Shown piece by piece: positions 22,201-35,394 of a stretch of DNA of 64,000 bases (its first letter is position 1; each line of letters opens with the position of its first letter). Under the pieces are notes generated by a model. The model saw only the letters and a program-made list of their open reading frames with translations, searched no databases and was not told the origin of the DNA. The stretch is from Sphagnum compactum (Eukaryota; Bryophyta; Sphagnopsida; Sphagnales): NCBI GenBank assembly GCA_965153455.1, contig OZ234499.1, forward strand, positions 5,191,577 to 5,255,576, read 5' to 3'. Made by a program: the position numbers and the translations under genes.

Positions 22201-24071
22201 AGATGCATGCATTGCAATGGGTTTGCTTACAGACAACAATGAATGGCATCAAGCCTCGGAAGAAGTCGGTCTTTGGGCCTCAGGACGACAGCTACGTGAC
22301 ATGTTTGCCTCCATGTTGATGTTTTGTGAGGTGACGAATCCCAAATAGCTACGGGATGCACATTGGGAGTCTTTGAGCGATGACATTGAGGCAATGACAC
22401 ACCGCGAGCCTGATGATCCAGCTATTACCCTTTCTGAGGATGCGCTAAAGGATCGTGCATCATATGAAATCGATCAGGTTCTCATCCGCAACGGACATCA
22501 CCTGGAAGATTTTCCAACGCTTCCCAAGTCTAATTACGTCCCTCTTTGTTCATGGAAGAAACCAATTGGTCTAAGAAGAGCTGGCTTATGATTAACATTC
22601 ATTGACCACAGATGCAGACAATGCAGAAGATAGGTTCAATGATGATTAGCGCAATGCATACGAAACTATTTTGAATGCCATGACAAACAAAGATGGCAAC
22701 CTGTTCTTTGTGTATGGCAGTGGTGGAACCGGCAAAACATTTGTTTGGACAACACTTCTGTCCCGTCTACGAAGGCAAGGCAAAATCGTGCTTGCAATTG
22801 CTTCATCAGGAATTGCATCTTTGTTGCTTCTGGGCTGCAGAACCGCCCATTCAAGATTCAAGATTCCGATTGATCTACACAATGAATCAACTTGCAACAT
22901 CACACAACAGATGAAAGTGGCCGAGCTGGTGCATAAAGCTGATTTGATCATTTGGGATGAGGCATCGATGATGCATCGCCGAACTTTCGAAGCTGTTGAT
23001 CGGACCTTGCGTGATTTGATGCAATTGGATGATGCATAAGCAACTGAGAAGATCTTTGGTGGGAAAACTGTGGTCCTTAGTGGGGATTTTTGACAGATCC
23101 TGCTTGTTGTTTCGAAGGGAGGATGAGAAGACATTGTCAGTGCTTCGTTGCCTCGATCGCATCTTTGGCAGCATCTTCATATCAACATGCGAGTCATGGC
23201 AGCCAATTCTGAAGAGCAGCGAAAGTTTGCCAAATGGGTGTTGAATGTTGGAGACGGTAGTCTTCTTGTTATTACAGAAGAAGAAGGTGTCGATCCAGAT
23301 TGGATCAAGATTCCGTCCCATATGAGGCTGCCAGCAGAAGATTGTAGCTTAAGAGGATTAATCCGAACCATCTATCCGGATCACCAACGCCACTCTAGAG
23401 TTGCCATGTATTTTATGCAACGCAGCATTATGGCCCCCGAAAATACTGACGTTGATGAAGTCAACCATGCAATTCTTGAATCGCTATATGAAGAATTGCA
23501 CATGTACCTGAGCGCAAATTCTTTGGCTCCGACATAAGAAGGTGTAAGTGCTGCTGCAGGAGTTTCAATGGATTCATTGTATCCGGTGGAATTTCTGAAC
23601 ACTTTGCAATTCAGCGGTATGGCAAATCATAAGTTGGAACTCAAAGTGGGCGTGCCAATCCTTTTGTTGCGCAATCTCAATCAATCAATAGGATTGTGCA
23701 ATGGTACGAGGTTGATTGTTAAGAAATTGGGTCAGCATGTCATTGAAGCGGAGATCATCACAGGGAACAATGTCGGCAAACGTGTGTTCATACCTCGCAT
23801 CATCATGTCCCCCTCCAGGACTGATTGGCCATTTGTTTTGTGTCGTCGTCAATTTTTTGTTCGAATGGCATTTGCGATGACAATCAACAAAAGTCAAGGT
23901 CCGACATTGAATAACGTTGGGGTATATTTGCCGTCTCCGGTCTTTTCCCATGGTCAACTATATGTTGCTATCTCACGGGTCACAAGCAGTGCAAACATCA
24001 AGATTTTCAGCAGTTTGGGTCCCGATGGATACATGCGAAATGTGGTATATAGAGAGGTTTTGGAAATGTAG
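19261..24071 (+). pseudogene. Decayed Helitron Rep-helicase gene
   Basis: Helitrons are rolling-circle transposons encoding a Rep endonuclease fused to a Pif1-type helicase. Remnants read in order: an Arg-rich N-terminal segment containing three repeats (19.26-19.78 kb); an N-terminal Helitron domain with FTSLGAKVDELVTRGTGPYSF (20.06-20.15 kb); the best-kept piece at 21,116-21,820 with the HUH motif (GLLHAHIL) and the tyrosine region KYLFKYVYKGHDR; then the helicase with Walker A GSGGTGKT (about 22,719-22,742), IIWDEAS (about 22,948) and the C-terminal block [13 protein letters not shown] to VAISRVTS, ending with TAG at 24,069. Many stops and frameshifts split it. Several stops are CAA/CAG/CGA changed by C to T, for example TGA at 23,091 inside motif SGDF-RQ. 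The element is dead as an autonomous unit. Its TC start and CTRR end with hairpin were not found. Confidence 0.9.
19391..19772 (+). repeat. Three tandem repeats of about 122-130 bp in the Helitron N-terminal region
   Basis: Units run about 19,391-19,520, 19,521-19,650 and 19,651-19,772. Each contains a block like GGCCATCTGAAACGCCACAA, then CGAAGTAAT, GAACGGCGAACC, CAACAAGCAGCAGCA and CCTTCTCTTGGCAATG. In the protein frame the unit encodes an Arg/Gln-rich segment. Stops differ between units: TAA at 19,422, TGA at 19,575 and TAA at 19,596 stand where sister units have CAA or CGA, so the decay followed duplication. The third unit has also lost a few bases. Confidence 0.85.
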
Positions 24072-25844
24072 TTTGTAGTTGTAATTTTGTAATATGTACC
24101 GTCACATACACACACACCTATGCATTAGGCACAGGGTTCAAATTAGTATTCTTTAACGCAGATAGAAACAAGAAAAAGAAGAAAAAATCTCAGCTCAACA
24201 TGGTTCATATTGTATGATAGATGTATACAATGCATCTATAATAGTTCAATGGACTACACCAATCAGCATGTTTTGGTAGAGCTCATGATATGTAGACCTT
24301 TCTTGCTCAAGGCTTCCCCTTACCTTTCTAGTTAATTCCACCACTGAGATTTGACCCACCTAAGGGTCTTAAGAGACCTACCAATTTTGTGAGCTCTAGC
24401 TTTCCTTCACGTGGCCAATTGCTTGCAACTCTTCTTTTCAACTTAAACTAAGAGTCTACTTAATGAACATTTATGCAAAGGCTTTCTGCTTGAAGTTGGA
24501 TAATTGAGGGGCCTTGAAATTCAAGAATCTCCTTAACAAACTATTACAAGCCTACCATGTAGCTTGTGAAATTGGTGAGCTTGCCTAGTGTAGTAGTGTC
24601 AATATCATGCACACACCATCTTGAAAAAAATTGTTATCAAACCAAGACCAATAGGAAAATGTTCCAACATGATTTTCATTTTTTTACAGATCTAATGATA
24701 TTTTTCTCCAAAAAAAAAGGTGGTCAAACATTCCTTTTTTATATTTATTTTCACATTTGTGCAAAATTTCAAACAAAAAGAAAATCTGGTCATGACATGT
24801 GTATTTGAATGTTTTCAATCAGGAGGTCACATTTTGAAAGAATCACATAAATTTTGTGTATGATGGGTGCCATAACCATTTTTGAAAAAAATAGTTTCAA
24901 ATTTGATTTTGTGGATCATGGATTGGTGACAATCTCACTTGGGCCTAGGGGCACATTTGAAGGGGTGGCAAAGAAAACAAAATGTCAAAAGATGAATGTG
25001 AATTTTTAACGACCAAATTAGGATTAATCATCTCACCTAGTTTCTGGGGGGCAAAATCCCTTGAAGCTACGATACTCTATAAGGATTCTCAACACAATAT
25101 CCCTGCCTTACAAGGCAAGGCCAATAAATAAGCACCCTCAACTTATATTGACCGTATTAGTTCCAAAGATATACACCCATAGTTCATACCCTTGCCATTA
25201 GGCTAGGCCAAAAATGGCAAAAGACACAAGTAGTCAAAAAACAATTTGTGCACCTAATCAGATGAGGCAGCATGACCCCAATAGCTCATATATATATTGG
25301 GGGGGGGGGGTGTGCGGGGGTTGTTCCCAATGAGTTCCTATCAAGTTCTCAATATGTTCCCAATAGCTCCTCACTTTATCCTATATCCTTGGCCCTAAGT
25401 TTTACTCTTATAACCCATATAAGCAGGCCCAAAGCAGGAGATTACAATATATTGCTACTGTTGGTACTGTCCAAAGCTTGATTAAATTTTTCCTTGTGAC
25501 AGGCCAACCAAAGATGCCCATCACAAAAGAAAAAAAACTGGACTTCGGGGTCCCCATAACCAATTGATATGAGTCACAATATATTACCAATCTACATGAG
25601 TATATATGCGAAACAAGGCGTTAACTGATAACCAAGGTGAGGGCTACTTTATTTTTTGTAATTATAGATTTTAAATGTTGTACACCTCAACCTCAAGGGG
25701 GATACTAAATAGTGGCTTCCAGCTCCTAGCCAAAGGCATGATATCCCAGTCAGAGAGTAAATCTCCCTCCCACCCACTGAGAGGGAAATTATGACTAATA
25801 AAGCCCGCCTGTTTAAAGCTTAAACAAACGGGCCAAATCTTTAG
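24072..25844. other. Intergenic DNA after the Helitron
   Basis: No gene is visible. It holds a G run at about 25,299-25,310 next to a TA run. A segment at about 25,375-25,450 (CTAAGTTTTACTCTTATAACCC and GGCCCAAAGCAGGAGATTACAATAT) has a relative at about 54,300-54,380. The 3' end of the Helitron should lie in the first part, but no hairpin plus CTRR was convincing. Confidence 0.5.
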
Positions 25845-26180
25845 GTGTAGTGTAAAGTCCTAGGGTGATGGGGGCATTCTCAAAAGAAGGGGCCTAGGAT
25901 GCGGCGATAGCCAAGTCTGGCCTCGCATTTTGGAAATGTACCCCACCCATGGGCCTTACCTATCGTAAAGCACAAGGCAAAATTTATCATGAACCAAACC
26001 TATGTAGATCAGGAACCGTCTGAATGGGAGGGTTCTTATGCCTACTCCTGAATAGTGAGAGGGTTTTTACACCTATAAGCAGGCATAATTTCTCTCCCAC
26101 CCTTGAGGAGTAGGCATAATATCCCTCTCACTTTTAAAGAGGGAAATTGATGGATATAAGGTGCCTTCCAAATACGCTAC
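25845..26180. mobile_element. MITE of the TAGTGTA-end family, copy 2
   Basis: Same orientation as 6463-6768 and inverted relative to 36,257-36,595. The left end is GTGTAGTGTAAAG and the right end, reverse-complemented, is GTAGCGTATTTGGAAGGCAC. It contains the family landmarks TTTATCATGAACC, CCTATGTAGAT and GAGTAGGCATAATATCC. An internal inverted stretch near 26,030-26,110 repeats the TAGGCATAA word. It has no coding capacity. Confidence 0.65.
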
Positions 26181-27620
26181 AAAATTTCTCCAAGTGCTTT
26201 ACAACAAGCTTTAATTTGTTGCTACTGTTTTGCCTACAATGTGGCAGGATGTTGGAAGCTTTACAAGCTTTACAGTACTGGACCTTCCCCAATAGGCTTC
26301 AAAGGGAAACCTTTTGCCTACTAATTTAAGCCTTACACCTAAGTAAAGCACCTTAGCACAAGGCTTCACCAAACTTTGCCCGTGGCATCAGTGTTTTTTT
26401 ATTGGCAAAATACCGCCAGATTTCAACTTAGAATTTGCTCTTCTACCTATAAGCCTAAAAGAAAAAGCTAAAATTCAGGCATAATCGTTGAAAGGCTACC
26501 TATGGTTGAATAGGGTTCACCTACCATTTCTCTTAAACCCTAATAGCTATCACCATGTATGGCGAGCTAATTACTTCCAAGTTCCCAATGAGATTGTGAG
26601 TATGGCACATTTATGATCTGTTAGAATTGTCTATTAGGTTTTATAATTTTTTACTTGAACAAACGTTTTCAACATTCATGCCTAGAAAGTTAGAAGAACA
26701 AGTTGGAGCCTCGGAGTTGTCAGACTTGGTAATGTGATAGACCTAGTGAAATGGTCTAGATTCGGCGACAAGTGTTAGAGCGAGGAGAATCATCCGCAAT
26801 TCTACAAACTTCAATGTTCAAGCTTGTTGCTTGGAACGCTTTCAATGAAAAAACATGGTTTAGAATCCGAAGCCCTATCTTTTGACGTAATTGTTTACAA
26901 CTTGCAAGTTACAAGTTGCAAGGTTGTTGTAAGATTTTGTTGTCACTGCTGGCACTGCTGCTCAATGCGCACGTTGTATTGTGTATTATTAAAGTCTACC
27001 TAGCTAGAAGGTCATCAATCTTGAATGCTCCAAAGTCCAAAGTCCACGTGACTTATTGTTGAAATTTGTGTTGGAACTTGGGAGTCGGGACTTAACGTGG
27101 AAGTTGGAAAAAATCGGGGTCCCAATTCCTGGATCGGAAAGCTTGGAAAATATTATTTCCAATCAAGACTTGGAAAAGATCCGACTTGGAAAGAATTGGA
27201 GTCTCGACTCCTGGGCCTTGGCTTCTATTGCACATGTTATGAACACTAAGGATTCAGGAGTTGGATCTCTGAGTTGTGACAACTCCTACTTATGTTATTG
27301 TCCCCTACGTGTTCATCATTCTGGACTGTTGAATCTGGGCGTTGCAATGACGGAATCTAAAGTGATGGACTCCAGACTCTTCATCGATTTGGGAATTGGT
27401 ATGGGGTTCCAACCTGGGTAACAGGTTACACAGATTCTATAATCGCAGGTACCCAAGAACTAAGGTATAAGAAATGTCCAGAGCCTAAACAGTCAAACCA
27501 AGGTATAAGACACTATTATACAGTGTAAAAGTAAGTGTTTTTCCATTGTTTACTTTCTTGTGATTTTTGCAAACTTACATTCAGTCAATCTTTGTTGCAT
27601 TCTACACACATTCCAAAATT
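26181..27620. other. Intergenic DNA
   Basis: No recognised gene. A 121-aa open frame at 27,056-27,421 has no motif I can name and no intron signals around it. Words such as GTTGGAAAAA...TCGGGGTCCC suggest a repetitive origin, but no partner copy exists in this window. Confidence 0.45.
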
Positions 27621-27621
27621 T

Positions 27622-27815
27622 ATAGTCATCTTGAATCACATTGCCACTATGAGTTGTGAATCATGACCAATCGTTTGTCCAGTGTCCAAAGCCATCTTCA
27701 TCGCACTACCATTGTCACTTGTGAGTTGTAACTTGTGACCAGTTTGTCCAAACTCTAGAGTCCAAAGTCATCTTCAATCGCACTGCCATTGTGAGTTGTG
27801 ACCAATCTAGAAGGG
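27622..27815. repeat. Three degenerate tandem repeats of about 50-75 bp
   Basis: Units begin near 27,622, 27,692 and 27,768. Each has a variant of GTCATCTTCAATCGCACTGCCATTG followed by TGAGTTGTGACCA; the first two continue with GTTTGTCCA and a TCCAAAG word. Unit lengths differ because of internal insertions. Noncoding. Confidence 0.7.
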
Positions 27816-29080
27816 GTCTTTTGATTTGATGTCTTTTGGAAAACAACCCTAGTTTTTTGTGATTTCGACTAGTTGTGTTTTGGGTAAATTTCTCCTTCTT
27901 ATTGGTCCCATTTGATTTTCCTTTTATGATCAAACTAACATGTGCTTTGTAGGTCAGGATCATGTGCTATAGTTGGATGTAATGTCCTCCTGGACAAAGG
28001 TTCAACTCCTTCACATGATTTGTTAATTTATTTTTTTTGCATTGTAGTCTATCCATGTGATTTCAATTTTTGTCTTTTATAAATTAATTAAGTTTCATCT
28101 TTAACTTCTAAGTTGTAATTCAAATAACTTAAGTCATTAGCCATGATTTTTTTTGCCAAGCTTTGCCATTCCAAATTTTCAACACTTGTTAGATGACTCC
28201 ACATTTTTTTTCTATTGTTTCCTAAATTCATACTTAATCAAAATTGAAATAACCACTATTCACACATTGGCTACAACTTGAAATAGTCAAATACACCACC
28301 ACTCCAAGAGGAAAATAACCATATGTTATCTTTAATTTTTTCCAACATAGCCAATAAAAAAACTAAAGACAACCTCCTGCCATTAAGGAAAAATAATTCA
28401 TAGTACTTAAATTGGGGATGGTCTATTACTTCAAGGGGACTTATTGGTCCTACATGCCTCCCCTAAATCTCAGGCCTACATAGTTGGGCTACCATGCTCA
28501 CTAAACTATAACCCACAAATTAAGGGAAGCTTTGGGAAGCACACCTTCCCTAATATAGGATCCTAAAAATCCTCCCATCTACAGAATCCTAAAAATATAA
28601 TGTTCAGTTTTTTTAAATGATAGGAATGGCCACCCTTGCCCAAGATAAGGGCCTTTCATGTTATAGAAGATGATGGCACTTTAGGCTAGAAAGGATAAGG
28701 TGCCTCCATAAGGGTCTTCATCATGTTTTACCCCATGTAAAACACTTGGAGGTTTGGGTGTTGTTGATTTAAAATCATGGGAAAAGACTTTCTCATTTTA
28801 GAACCTCAAATGAAGAATGACTTCCCCATGCCCCCAAGGTTGCTCACACCCAATTTATGGTGGAAGGTCTTTGTCTTACCCAATGAAAGAAAACTAGTCA
28901 AAATAAAATACTCTATGGATAACACAAAAGAAAAGAAACCAAAAGTTATATCGAATGAACAAAACAATCTATCATTAATACTAAACTCTATGAGTATAAA
29001 AGTATTGTAACTTGATGATTGATTGGTGTAACTAAAAGATCAAGAGATGACACAAGGAGTCAAAAATAGCATGTTCAACA
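27816..29080 (-). other. Probable region of the Copia 3' LTR
   Basis: On the minus strand the Copia reading frame ends near 29,240. About 150 bp further on comes a purine tract GCAAGAGGGGG (plus strand 29,081-29,091) followed by TGTTGAACATGC, which looks like a polypurine tract and LTR start at 29,080. The far LTR end and a matching 5' LTR could not be found, so the LTR length is unknown. No gene is visible on either strand. Confidence 0.4.
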
Positions 29081-29274
29081 CCCCCTCTTGCTAACAAACT
29101 AAAGTGAGCCAAAAAACAATTTAAATTATGATCACAATTTTTTGTTTAGATTCAAACATTGATGTATGCCCCTTTTGAAATTTGAGTAGGTCCACAAAGT
29201 TGAATATGTAGAATTGACCTCCAATATTGATGTAGAATTTCATCAAGAGTTTTTAAGTGAAATCATTCTCTTCA

Positions 29275-30175
29275 TGTCACAACCCTAGCCTTGGGCTCGC
29301 GACCAAGGCAAAGGCTTGCAAAGTTGTGAGCCAAGAGTGAAGCCCAATCACATTTCATGCCCCCAAGAGTGTAGGAGAGTGTGAGGGAATGAACCCCCAC
29401 ACTCCCAAGTGAGCTCTCACTTTGGGAATTGGAATCCTGATAGACTTCCGAATTTTTAGAGAGCGATTGTAGGGGTCAAAACTCATGGGATTAAAGAGTT
29501 TTTTTATATCATTGGAGGAACGTAGATGTCTAAAATGGGATTGCATGACCCATTTGAGTACTTAAAACATAGGTTATGGCCAAAAGAAGGGCTGGGAGTC
29601 AAATTGTCACCGAACGCTAAAAGTCAAAAATCTCTTTGATTTACTTGCGTGCAGGTGGCCTGGCACATATCATTGGAAAGCTCTCAACGAGGCCTATAAC
29701 TTTGCTTTAAACCTCATTTCAATAAAAGGTTTGCACAAAAATTTATGGGCCTTTAAAATCTCAGGAGTCCCAATTTCGAGAATTTCGGGACTCCCAACTT
29801 GGGAGTCCCAGGACAAAATGACATTTGGGTGCTGGCACTATGGTCAGGCACATAGAATACTATAAGGGGGAAGGTGGTGGTTTCCCCCAAATTCGGGCCA
29901 TGGTGAGTCTTGTGAGTCCATGTTTGCCTGTGGCTCGTCCATGCACCAAAAATGCTCCAAATACGCACTAACTAGTTTGTTGTTTGGTTTGTGCAGGTCC
30001 ATGTGAGTAATTGACTTGCTTGTCACTCTTCCTAATCCCCATCCTGGAGCTCTAGCACGCCCCTCTACCCCCAAAGTGTTATGAGCCAGGGAGCGTGCCC
30101 CAATTCCTGATCCTTCCACTGTTTTCACCCTTTGGACTCACAATTGAGTCCATCAAGGAGTTTGGGGGTGTGTCA
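29275..30175. mobile_element. Solo LTR, 901 bp, with perfect 5-bp target duplication
   Basis: It starts TGTCACAACCC and ends GGGGTGTGTCA, so the two ends are short inverted repeats of the TG...CA type. CTTCA lies on both sides (29,270-29,274 and 30,176-30,180). No internal retrotransposon domain is present, so this is a solo LTR left by recombination between two LTRs. It sits in the C-terminal coding end of the older Copia element. Open frames inside it (29,355-29,546 and 29,753-30,128, minus) have no known domain. The superfamily (Gypsy or Copia) cannot be told from the LTR alone. Confidence 0.85.
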
Positions 30176-30211
30176 CTTCATGCCTCGAACCTGGTTCTCC
30201 TTAGTGCCTTA

Positions 30212-30544
30212 AGGCAATTTTAAATGAGGGTCCAAGCTCTAGGACCAATGAATTCAAGCAATCTTATTGGTCAAAATCTTTAAATTGGTCCCAAGGCCTT
30301 TAGACAAATCCAAGACCAAAAAGTGGCAAATTGAGGCTAAACCTACATGGCACTTGTTTTGGAGGGAAAATCAATTGGTTTAGACCAAAAAACAGTGTTA
30401 AAAGGAGAGCTCTTAAATTGTAGAACCAAGAATCAAGCTAGGGACCAAGGTAAAACTTGAACAAATCAAGGATTCCATTTGCTTCAAATCATTCCAAATT
30501 GGTTCCTAGGAAATTGGACTTGGGACCTTCATCTAAAGTGGGCT
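30212..30544. mobile_element. Tourist/PIF-Harbinger-type MITE, 333 bp, copy 2
   Basis: It aligns along its whole length with 6059-6404. The left end is AGGCAATTTTAAATGAGGG and the right end ATCTAAAGTGGGCT. It is flanked by TTA on both sides (30,209-30,211 and 30,545-30,547). It interrupts the Copia frame exactly inside the ILTKAL motif: K-A before, L after. That shows it landed in an existing Copia copy. Confidence 0.85.
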
Positions 30545-33021
30545 TTAGTTAATATATCTTCAAGTTGTTCGTTAGTGGGGACATACTCAATAGTGATTTC
30601 ACCACTTTCTTTTTTTTGTCATGTAACATGCTAGTTGATTTGAAAATGCTTGGTTTTGTCGTGAAATACAAGATTTCGTGCAAGCTTAATTGCACTTTGA
30701 TTATCCACACCAAGTGAAGTTAGCCCATGCATTATGCATTTGATTTCTTCAAGTAGCCTATGAAGCCAAAAAGCTTCACAAGTATAGTTGGCTAATGCAG
30801 GGTACTCTGATTCACAACTAGAACAAGTTATTGTGGATTGTTTCTTAAGATTCTACGTACCACTAACAAATGTGGCTTTTGGGGATTTTGCATGTATTAG
30901 CTAGGGAGGTTGATAACAAATAAAATGTCCGGTTGACTTTAAGTAAGAAACATTAGTTTTCCAATGAATCATCGATAACTAGTAGCATCCACAATTGGAG
31001 TGTCTGTCCATTGAAAGATTTGGAGCCCTTTAGGTAGGCATGTTGTCCATGAAGTTGAACTCACGAAAAATTAACAAAGTGTAATCAATTTGATGAAGCA
31101 AAATGCTAGTTAAAATGTGTGAATTAAATACCAAGATATTTGGTGATCAATCCCAAGTCAATCATGGCAAGTTTTTGCATGAACTTAGATAGAAACATGG
31201 TGATCTATAACTTGTTGGAGCCTATTACAAACAAATCATCCACACACAACACAAGTACAAGGAGATATGATCCGCATTATTGGTAATACAAGTTTGGATC
31301 TCCCAAGCTTTTGGTAAGTCCCTTTTGTAGTAAGGCCGCATTGATCCGATAATATTAAGCATATGGGCCTTGGTGCAAGCCATATAATGTTCTCCAAAGT
31401 TTGCAAACATTAGATTTGCTACTAGGCATGATAAATCCTTCAGGTTAATGCAGATAAAACACCTCTTCTTCCAAGAACCCATTAAGAAAAATAGTTTGAA
31501 CATCAAGATGTTGGATTGGCCAATTGGCATGTGCAACAATCCTAGTGACAACACAAATGGATTAACAACAAAATAAAAAGTCTTGTAATAATCAACTCCT
31601 TGCTTTTGGTAGCATCCTCGTGCAACAAGTTGAGCCTTGTGCCTTGGAGGAAGATTGTGAGAGCTTGGTTTTAATTCCAATACCCAACGGGTGGTTATTG
31701 CTCACTTGTTCGGAGGCAAAAACATCAATTTCCAAGTCTCATTTCGGATGATGGAATCATATTCAGATTGCATCACCTTAATCTAGTTTGGATCATTACA
31801 GACATTGTCATACTGGAGATTATCACTCTCATTAGGAATTAAGATGGATTGTTCAGCCATTTTGCAAATAACAACATAATTCTCCAAATGTTGCGAAAGT
31901 TTGCGAATTTGAGTAGATCGCCAAACTCCAAATGGCTTTGATGATAATGAAGATGTGGAGATGTTGGTGATACTTGTGCAACATGGGTTCATGGCAAGTT
32001 GTGAGAAGGTGGCAAAAAACTAGAAATATGTAACCTCTTGAGAAAAAATGGGGGAATAACCATAAATCAATTTGGTCGGTTTAGGTGTTGAAATCCCATC
32101 CAAATCCATGTGAACATCTTCCAAAATTTTCACTTTTCATGATTTGATGACACGACACCTAGAGGGTTGATAACAATGGTATCCTTTAGTGTGGTCATCA
32201 TAACTCAAGAGGATGCATTCATGGTTCTCAAGTTTACTTGTGTTTGGTGGATGTTGGTGGACAAAGATAGTTGAACTAAAAACTTGTAGTTTTGCAACTT
32301 ATGGCTTGTGACTAGTGAAAAAATCTTTAGGACTCTTGTCAAGATGAGATTTGGTGGAGTGCAAATTCAAAATGATTGTTGCGGCATGGATTGTTTCACC
32401 CCACAAATACTATAGCAAGTTTTTATCCATGAGGAAACATCACGTAATATCCAATAATGATTGAGTTCACCATTCAACAACGTTATTTTGTTCAGTTGTG
32501 TACGACAGTATCAATTGTTGTTTAATTCCTTCACTTTCACAATAACTTGAAAATTCTTATGATATAAAATTTCCATCATTATTTAATCAAAATACTGCAA
32601 TTTTATTCTTGGACACATGTTCCAATCACATTGGAAGATTTTGAATTTATCAAGTGTTTAATCTTTCTTAGTAAAAAAATAGACCCAAATCTGACAAAAA
32701 ATCATCAACAAAGCTAATCAAATATCATGAACCACCAAGAAATGGGAGCTTAAATGGACCATAGATATTAGTGTGCACCAATGCCAATGGTTCTAAAACA
32801 CAAGATTTAAAGACCTTAGATATTTTGGTCCTAGCTAATTTCCTTTGGAAACAACTAATGCATGGTGTCCTTGAAAAATGTAAAAATGGCACACCTACAA
32901 CTATTCTTGCTTGAATCATTCAATGCATCCCATCATAATTGAAGTGGCTTAATTGATGATGTTAAATTTCATTCTTTGTTAATTTTGCCACTATCATCGA
33001 ATTTATTTCGACTACAATTAG

Positions 33022-34518
33022 TGTCTTTCCTTGTAGTCTATATAGACTACGTTAAGTGCAAATTTAACACCTACCTAACACCTTCACCTGGGCCATTCCC
33101 CCTTACCCCCTTGAAATGATCAAAAGGAAGAATCATAGCTGATTACCTCAAATCCATAAACCTATTCCTTTTATCAATTGTCTTATCTAGTCTAATTATC
33201 ACTTCCTTCTCTTATCTACTACAAATAATTATTAGGGTTCTTACTACCCTTTGTTCTTTTTCCTTACCCAGCTACAACCTTAACTTATGCATACATATGC
33301 AAACATCACCAACCATGAATTATAGTTAGTTATTTAATTTCCACACCCCTATTTCTTCTAACAATGGCCTTTCTTGGTTTTTAGCTATAATTTCCTTTTC
33401 ATGTCTACTGTAGATAGTTATCTTACTTCCTTTTACTTCATTATGTCTTCTTGCACTTAACTAGCTACAAACCTACCCGGGCCACATTCATACAAACAAC
33501 ATCACTCATGAATTCCAACGAGTCTTGGTGCACAACAAATCTCACATCTTCAAAAAAAAAAGGTTACAAGGTAATGTTTTACATACAAATTCTCCCCATT
33601 ATTTGCTTTAATGACCTCTTAACCTAGCCTTTATATTGCTTTCCATTACTACAACTTTTATCTCTCCCACTACATACATCTTTAGAGCTTCTTACTTCAT
33701 CCCAACCAACCCTTCACACCTCACTTTTGATGGGACAACCTATCCTTAGTTCATTGGTTTTCATGTCTTCATTAGAAGGTAGACCATCATTTGCATTGCT
33801 TCAAGGCCATCAACCCACAACCCCAACTCCATCCTCCTTTCTACTCCTAGTCCTAACTTCAATAACAATTTAGGCACCTTTTCCTGGCCTCCACCATCCG
33901 CCCCCCAATCACCATGCTAATGAGTTTCCACCTCCATTTTTTGCCACAACCACCACCTCTTGAAGATCTTGCCTCCATTCACCCAAATGAATTTTTACTT
34001 GATCGCCCTTTTGAGAAGCTAACTGTTTCATGATGTAATAGCCTCTCACCTTCACCTACCTCGCCCTTTCATGATACACCAAAATCCTTTGCTTCTCCTT
34101 ACAACCATCACCATCACTCCTTCCTCACAACCCCTTGCACCCCATTCATCACTTAAGAAGGAAAAAAGAAGTCAACATTAGTTCCCTCCTTTTTAGCTTC
34201 ATGGAAACACCACCAGTACTGTCATGCCCTAACTTTAATTGCTATAAGCTTCTAGAAAATTAAACATCCTTCACCCTATTTGTACCCCCTCATCTAGCAA
34301 GGTTAACCAATATCATATAAGGATAAAAGAAACCGACCTTATCCTAATATGGCCAACCTATTTTCCCCCTTATCTTAACTAGGCCACCCCTTCAAGCCTT
34401 ATTGGGATAAGGACATATGTCTTAATCTAATCCCTTAGACTTAAAATTAACCCCAAAATTTCCTTATTTGACTTACCCTTCCTAATCAAAATTGGGTTAG
34501 GCTAATTTATGCCCAACA
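33022..34518 (-). mobile_element. LTR-like repeat, about 1.5 kb, inserted in Copia
   Basis: On the minus strand it starts TGTTGGGCATAAATTAGCC and ends AAAGACA, an LTR-like TG...CA structure. It falls between the protease region (GKVVAYAP-like motif, ending near 34,535) and the pre-integrase region (VVEIN...VAKLTKNE, from about 33,016) of Copia. The part 33,075-33,730 has a relative at 35,395-36,050. It contains two internal related units of about 200 bp, each with a TCTACT-type word, CTAGCTACAA and CATACAAACAACATCA-like text. The plus strand is pyrimidine-rich. Target duplications could not be confirmed, so solo LTR is a likely but unproven reading. Confidence 0.55.
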
Positions 34519-35394
34519 GACTGTGACCATCCTCTCAAGGTGCATAGGCAACCACTTTTTTTGGTGAAGTGATTTCTAATAAAACAACCTTCAAAAAAAA
34601 TTCCAAGCTATGATGTTGATTTATTATATTTGCAACATATAGAAGAATCTTCCTAATTGATGGAGAGTAAAAAACATGTGGGATGGTTTTGACATCACCA
34701 TTGGGGAATTGCAAATCAATGTTACCGATTCCAACAACATCGTGGTCGTGTCCTTTGGTTGATTTCACGCTTGAGCTTTTGATCAAAACTTGAAAAAAAT
34801 AGATTGATCGTTAGTGATGTGATGTGTCACTCCGGAATCAAGATACCAGACACATTGAGATGATGAAGATTCAACTAGATTCAATTCTAAAAGACAAGCC
34901 TCAAATGAGTTAAGATGATTCATTGAGTTTTGTTCTTATAATGGTGTGGCATTCTCCTCAATAGTGCATGCTTCAATGTCTAGGCCAAAACTCAAATCAA
35001 TGCTTTCATCTTCATTGTTGAGTTTTAAGGTTTCAAAATTTTCTTCAATAATATAAACTTGCCATCTCGACACCTTTTTCTATTTTTCTTGATAATGAAA
35101 TTTGAAGTCCTTCACACGATCCACCATGTCCTGGATCTCGCACTCACATTCCAAATGCCTTCCTTCAAGACACCAATCACACCAAACATTGTGCCTAGGC
35201 TAATTTGGTTGCCTTGCCTTGAACCTAGGTTGATATGTGTTGTTTCTTGATTGGTATGGATCACATGCATGATTCTATTAGAGCAAACAAGAATATTGGT
35301 TTTGTTGTAAACCAAGATTCCTCCCATAGTTTAGTGACCAATTAAATTGATATCTTGATCCACCTTTGGTATAACTACCAAAAACACTATTGTT

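Larger units (their letters stand above)
29081..35392 (-). mobile_element. Degenerate Ty1/Copia retrotransposon, minus strand, with nested insertions
   Basis: Domains in order from high to low coordinates: Gag with a CCHC zinc knuckle (CX2CX4HX4C, about 35,140-35,183); protease with the LDSGVTHH-type active site (about 34,800-34,850) leading into the conserved frame at 34,786-34,535; GAG-pre-integrase with HFNYDGMH (about 32,930); integrase start with PLALVHTNIYGPF (about 32,760-32,800); the linker and reverse transcriptase (31,992-31,200) ending in CVDDLF; RNase H with CSSCESEYPALANY (about 30,800); and the C-terminus ending near 29,240. Stops and frameshifts occur throughout, and the first integrase Asp (HTD) is Asn. 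Three later insertions interrupt it: 33,022-34,518, 30,212-30,544 and 29,275-30,175. Removing the last two rejoins the C-terminal reading (EDILTKAL, then RRTRFEA, then KRMIS) apart from a one-base shift. Confidence 0.9.

Noticed and set aside
24072-24400. Helitron 3' end (hairpin plus CTAG near 24,330)
   Set aside because: A CTAG followed by T is present, but no stable GC-rich hairpin precedes it, so the border cannot be claimed.
33017-34523. Target duplication for the 1.5-kb LTR-like insertion
   Set aside because: The flanking 5-mers do not match under the TG...CA borders; shifted borders give only partial matches.
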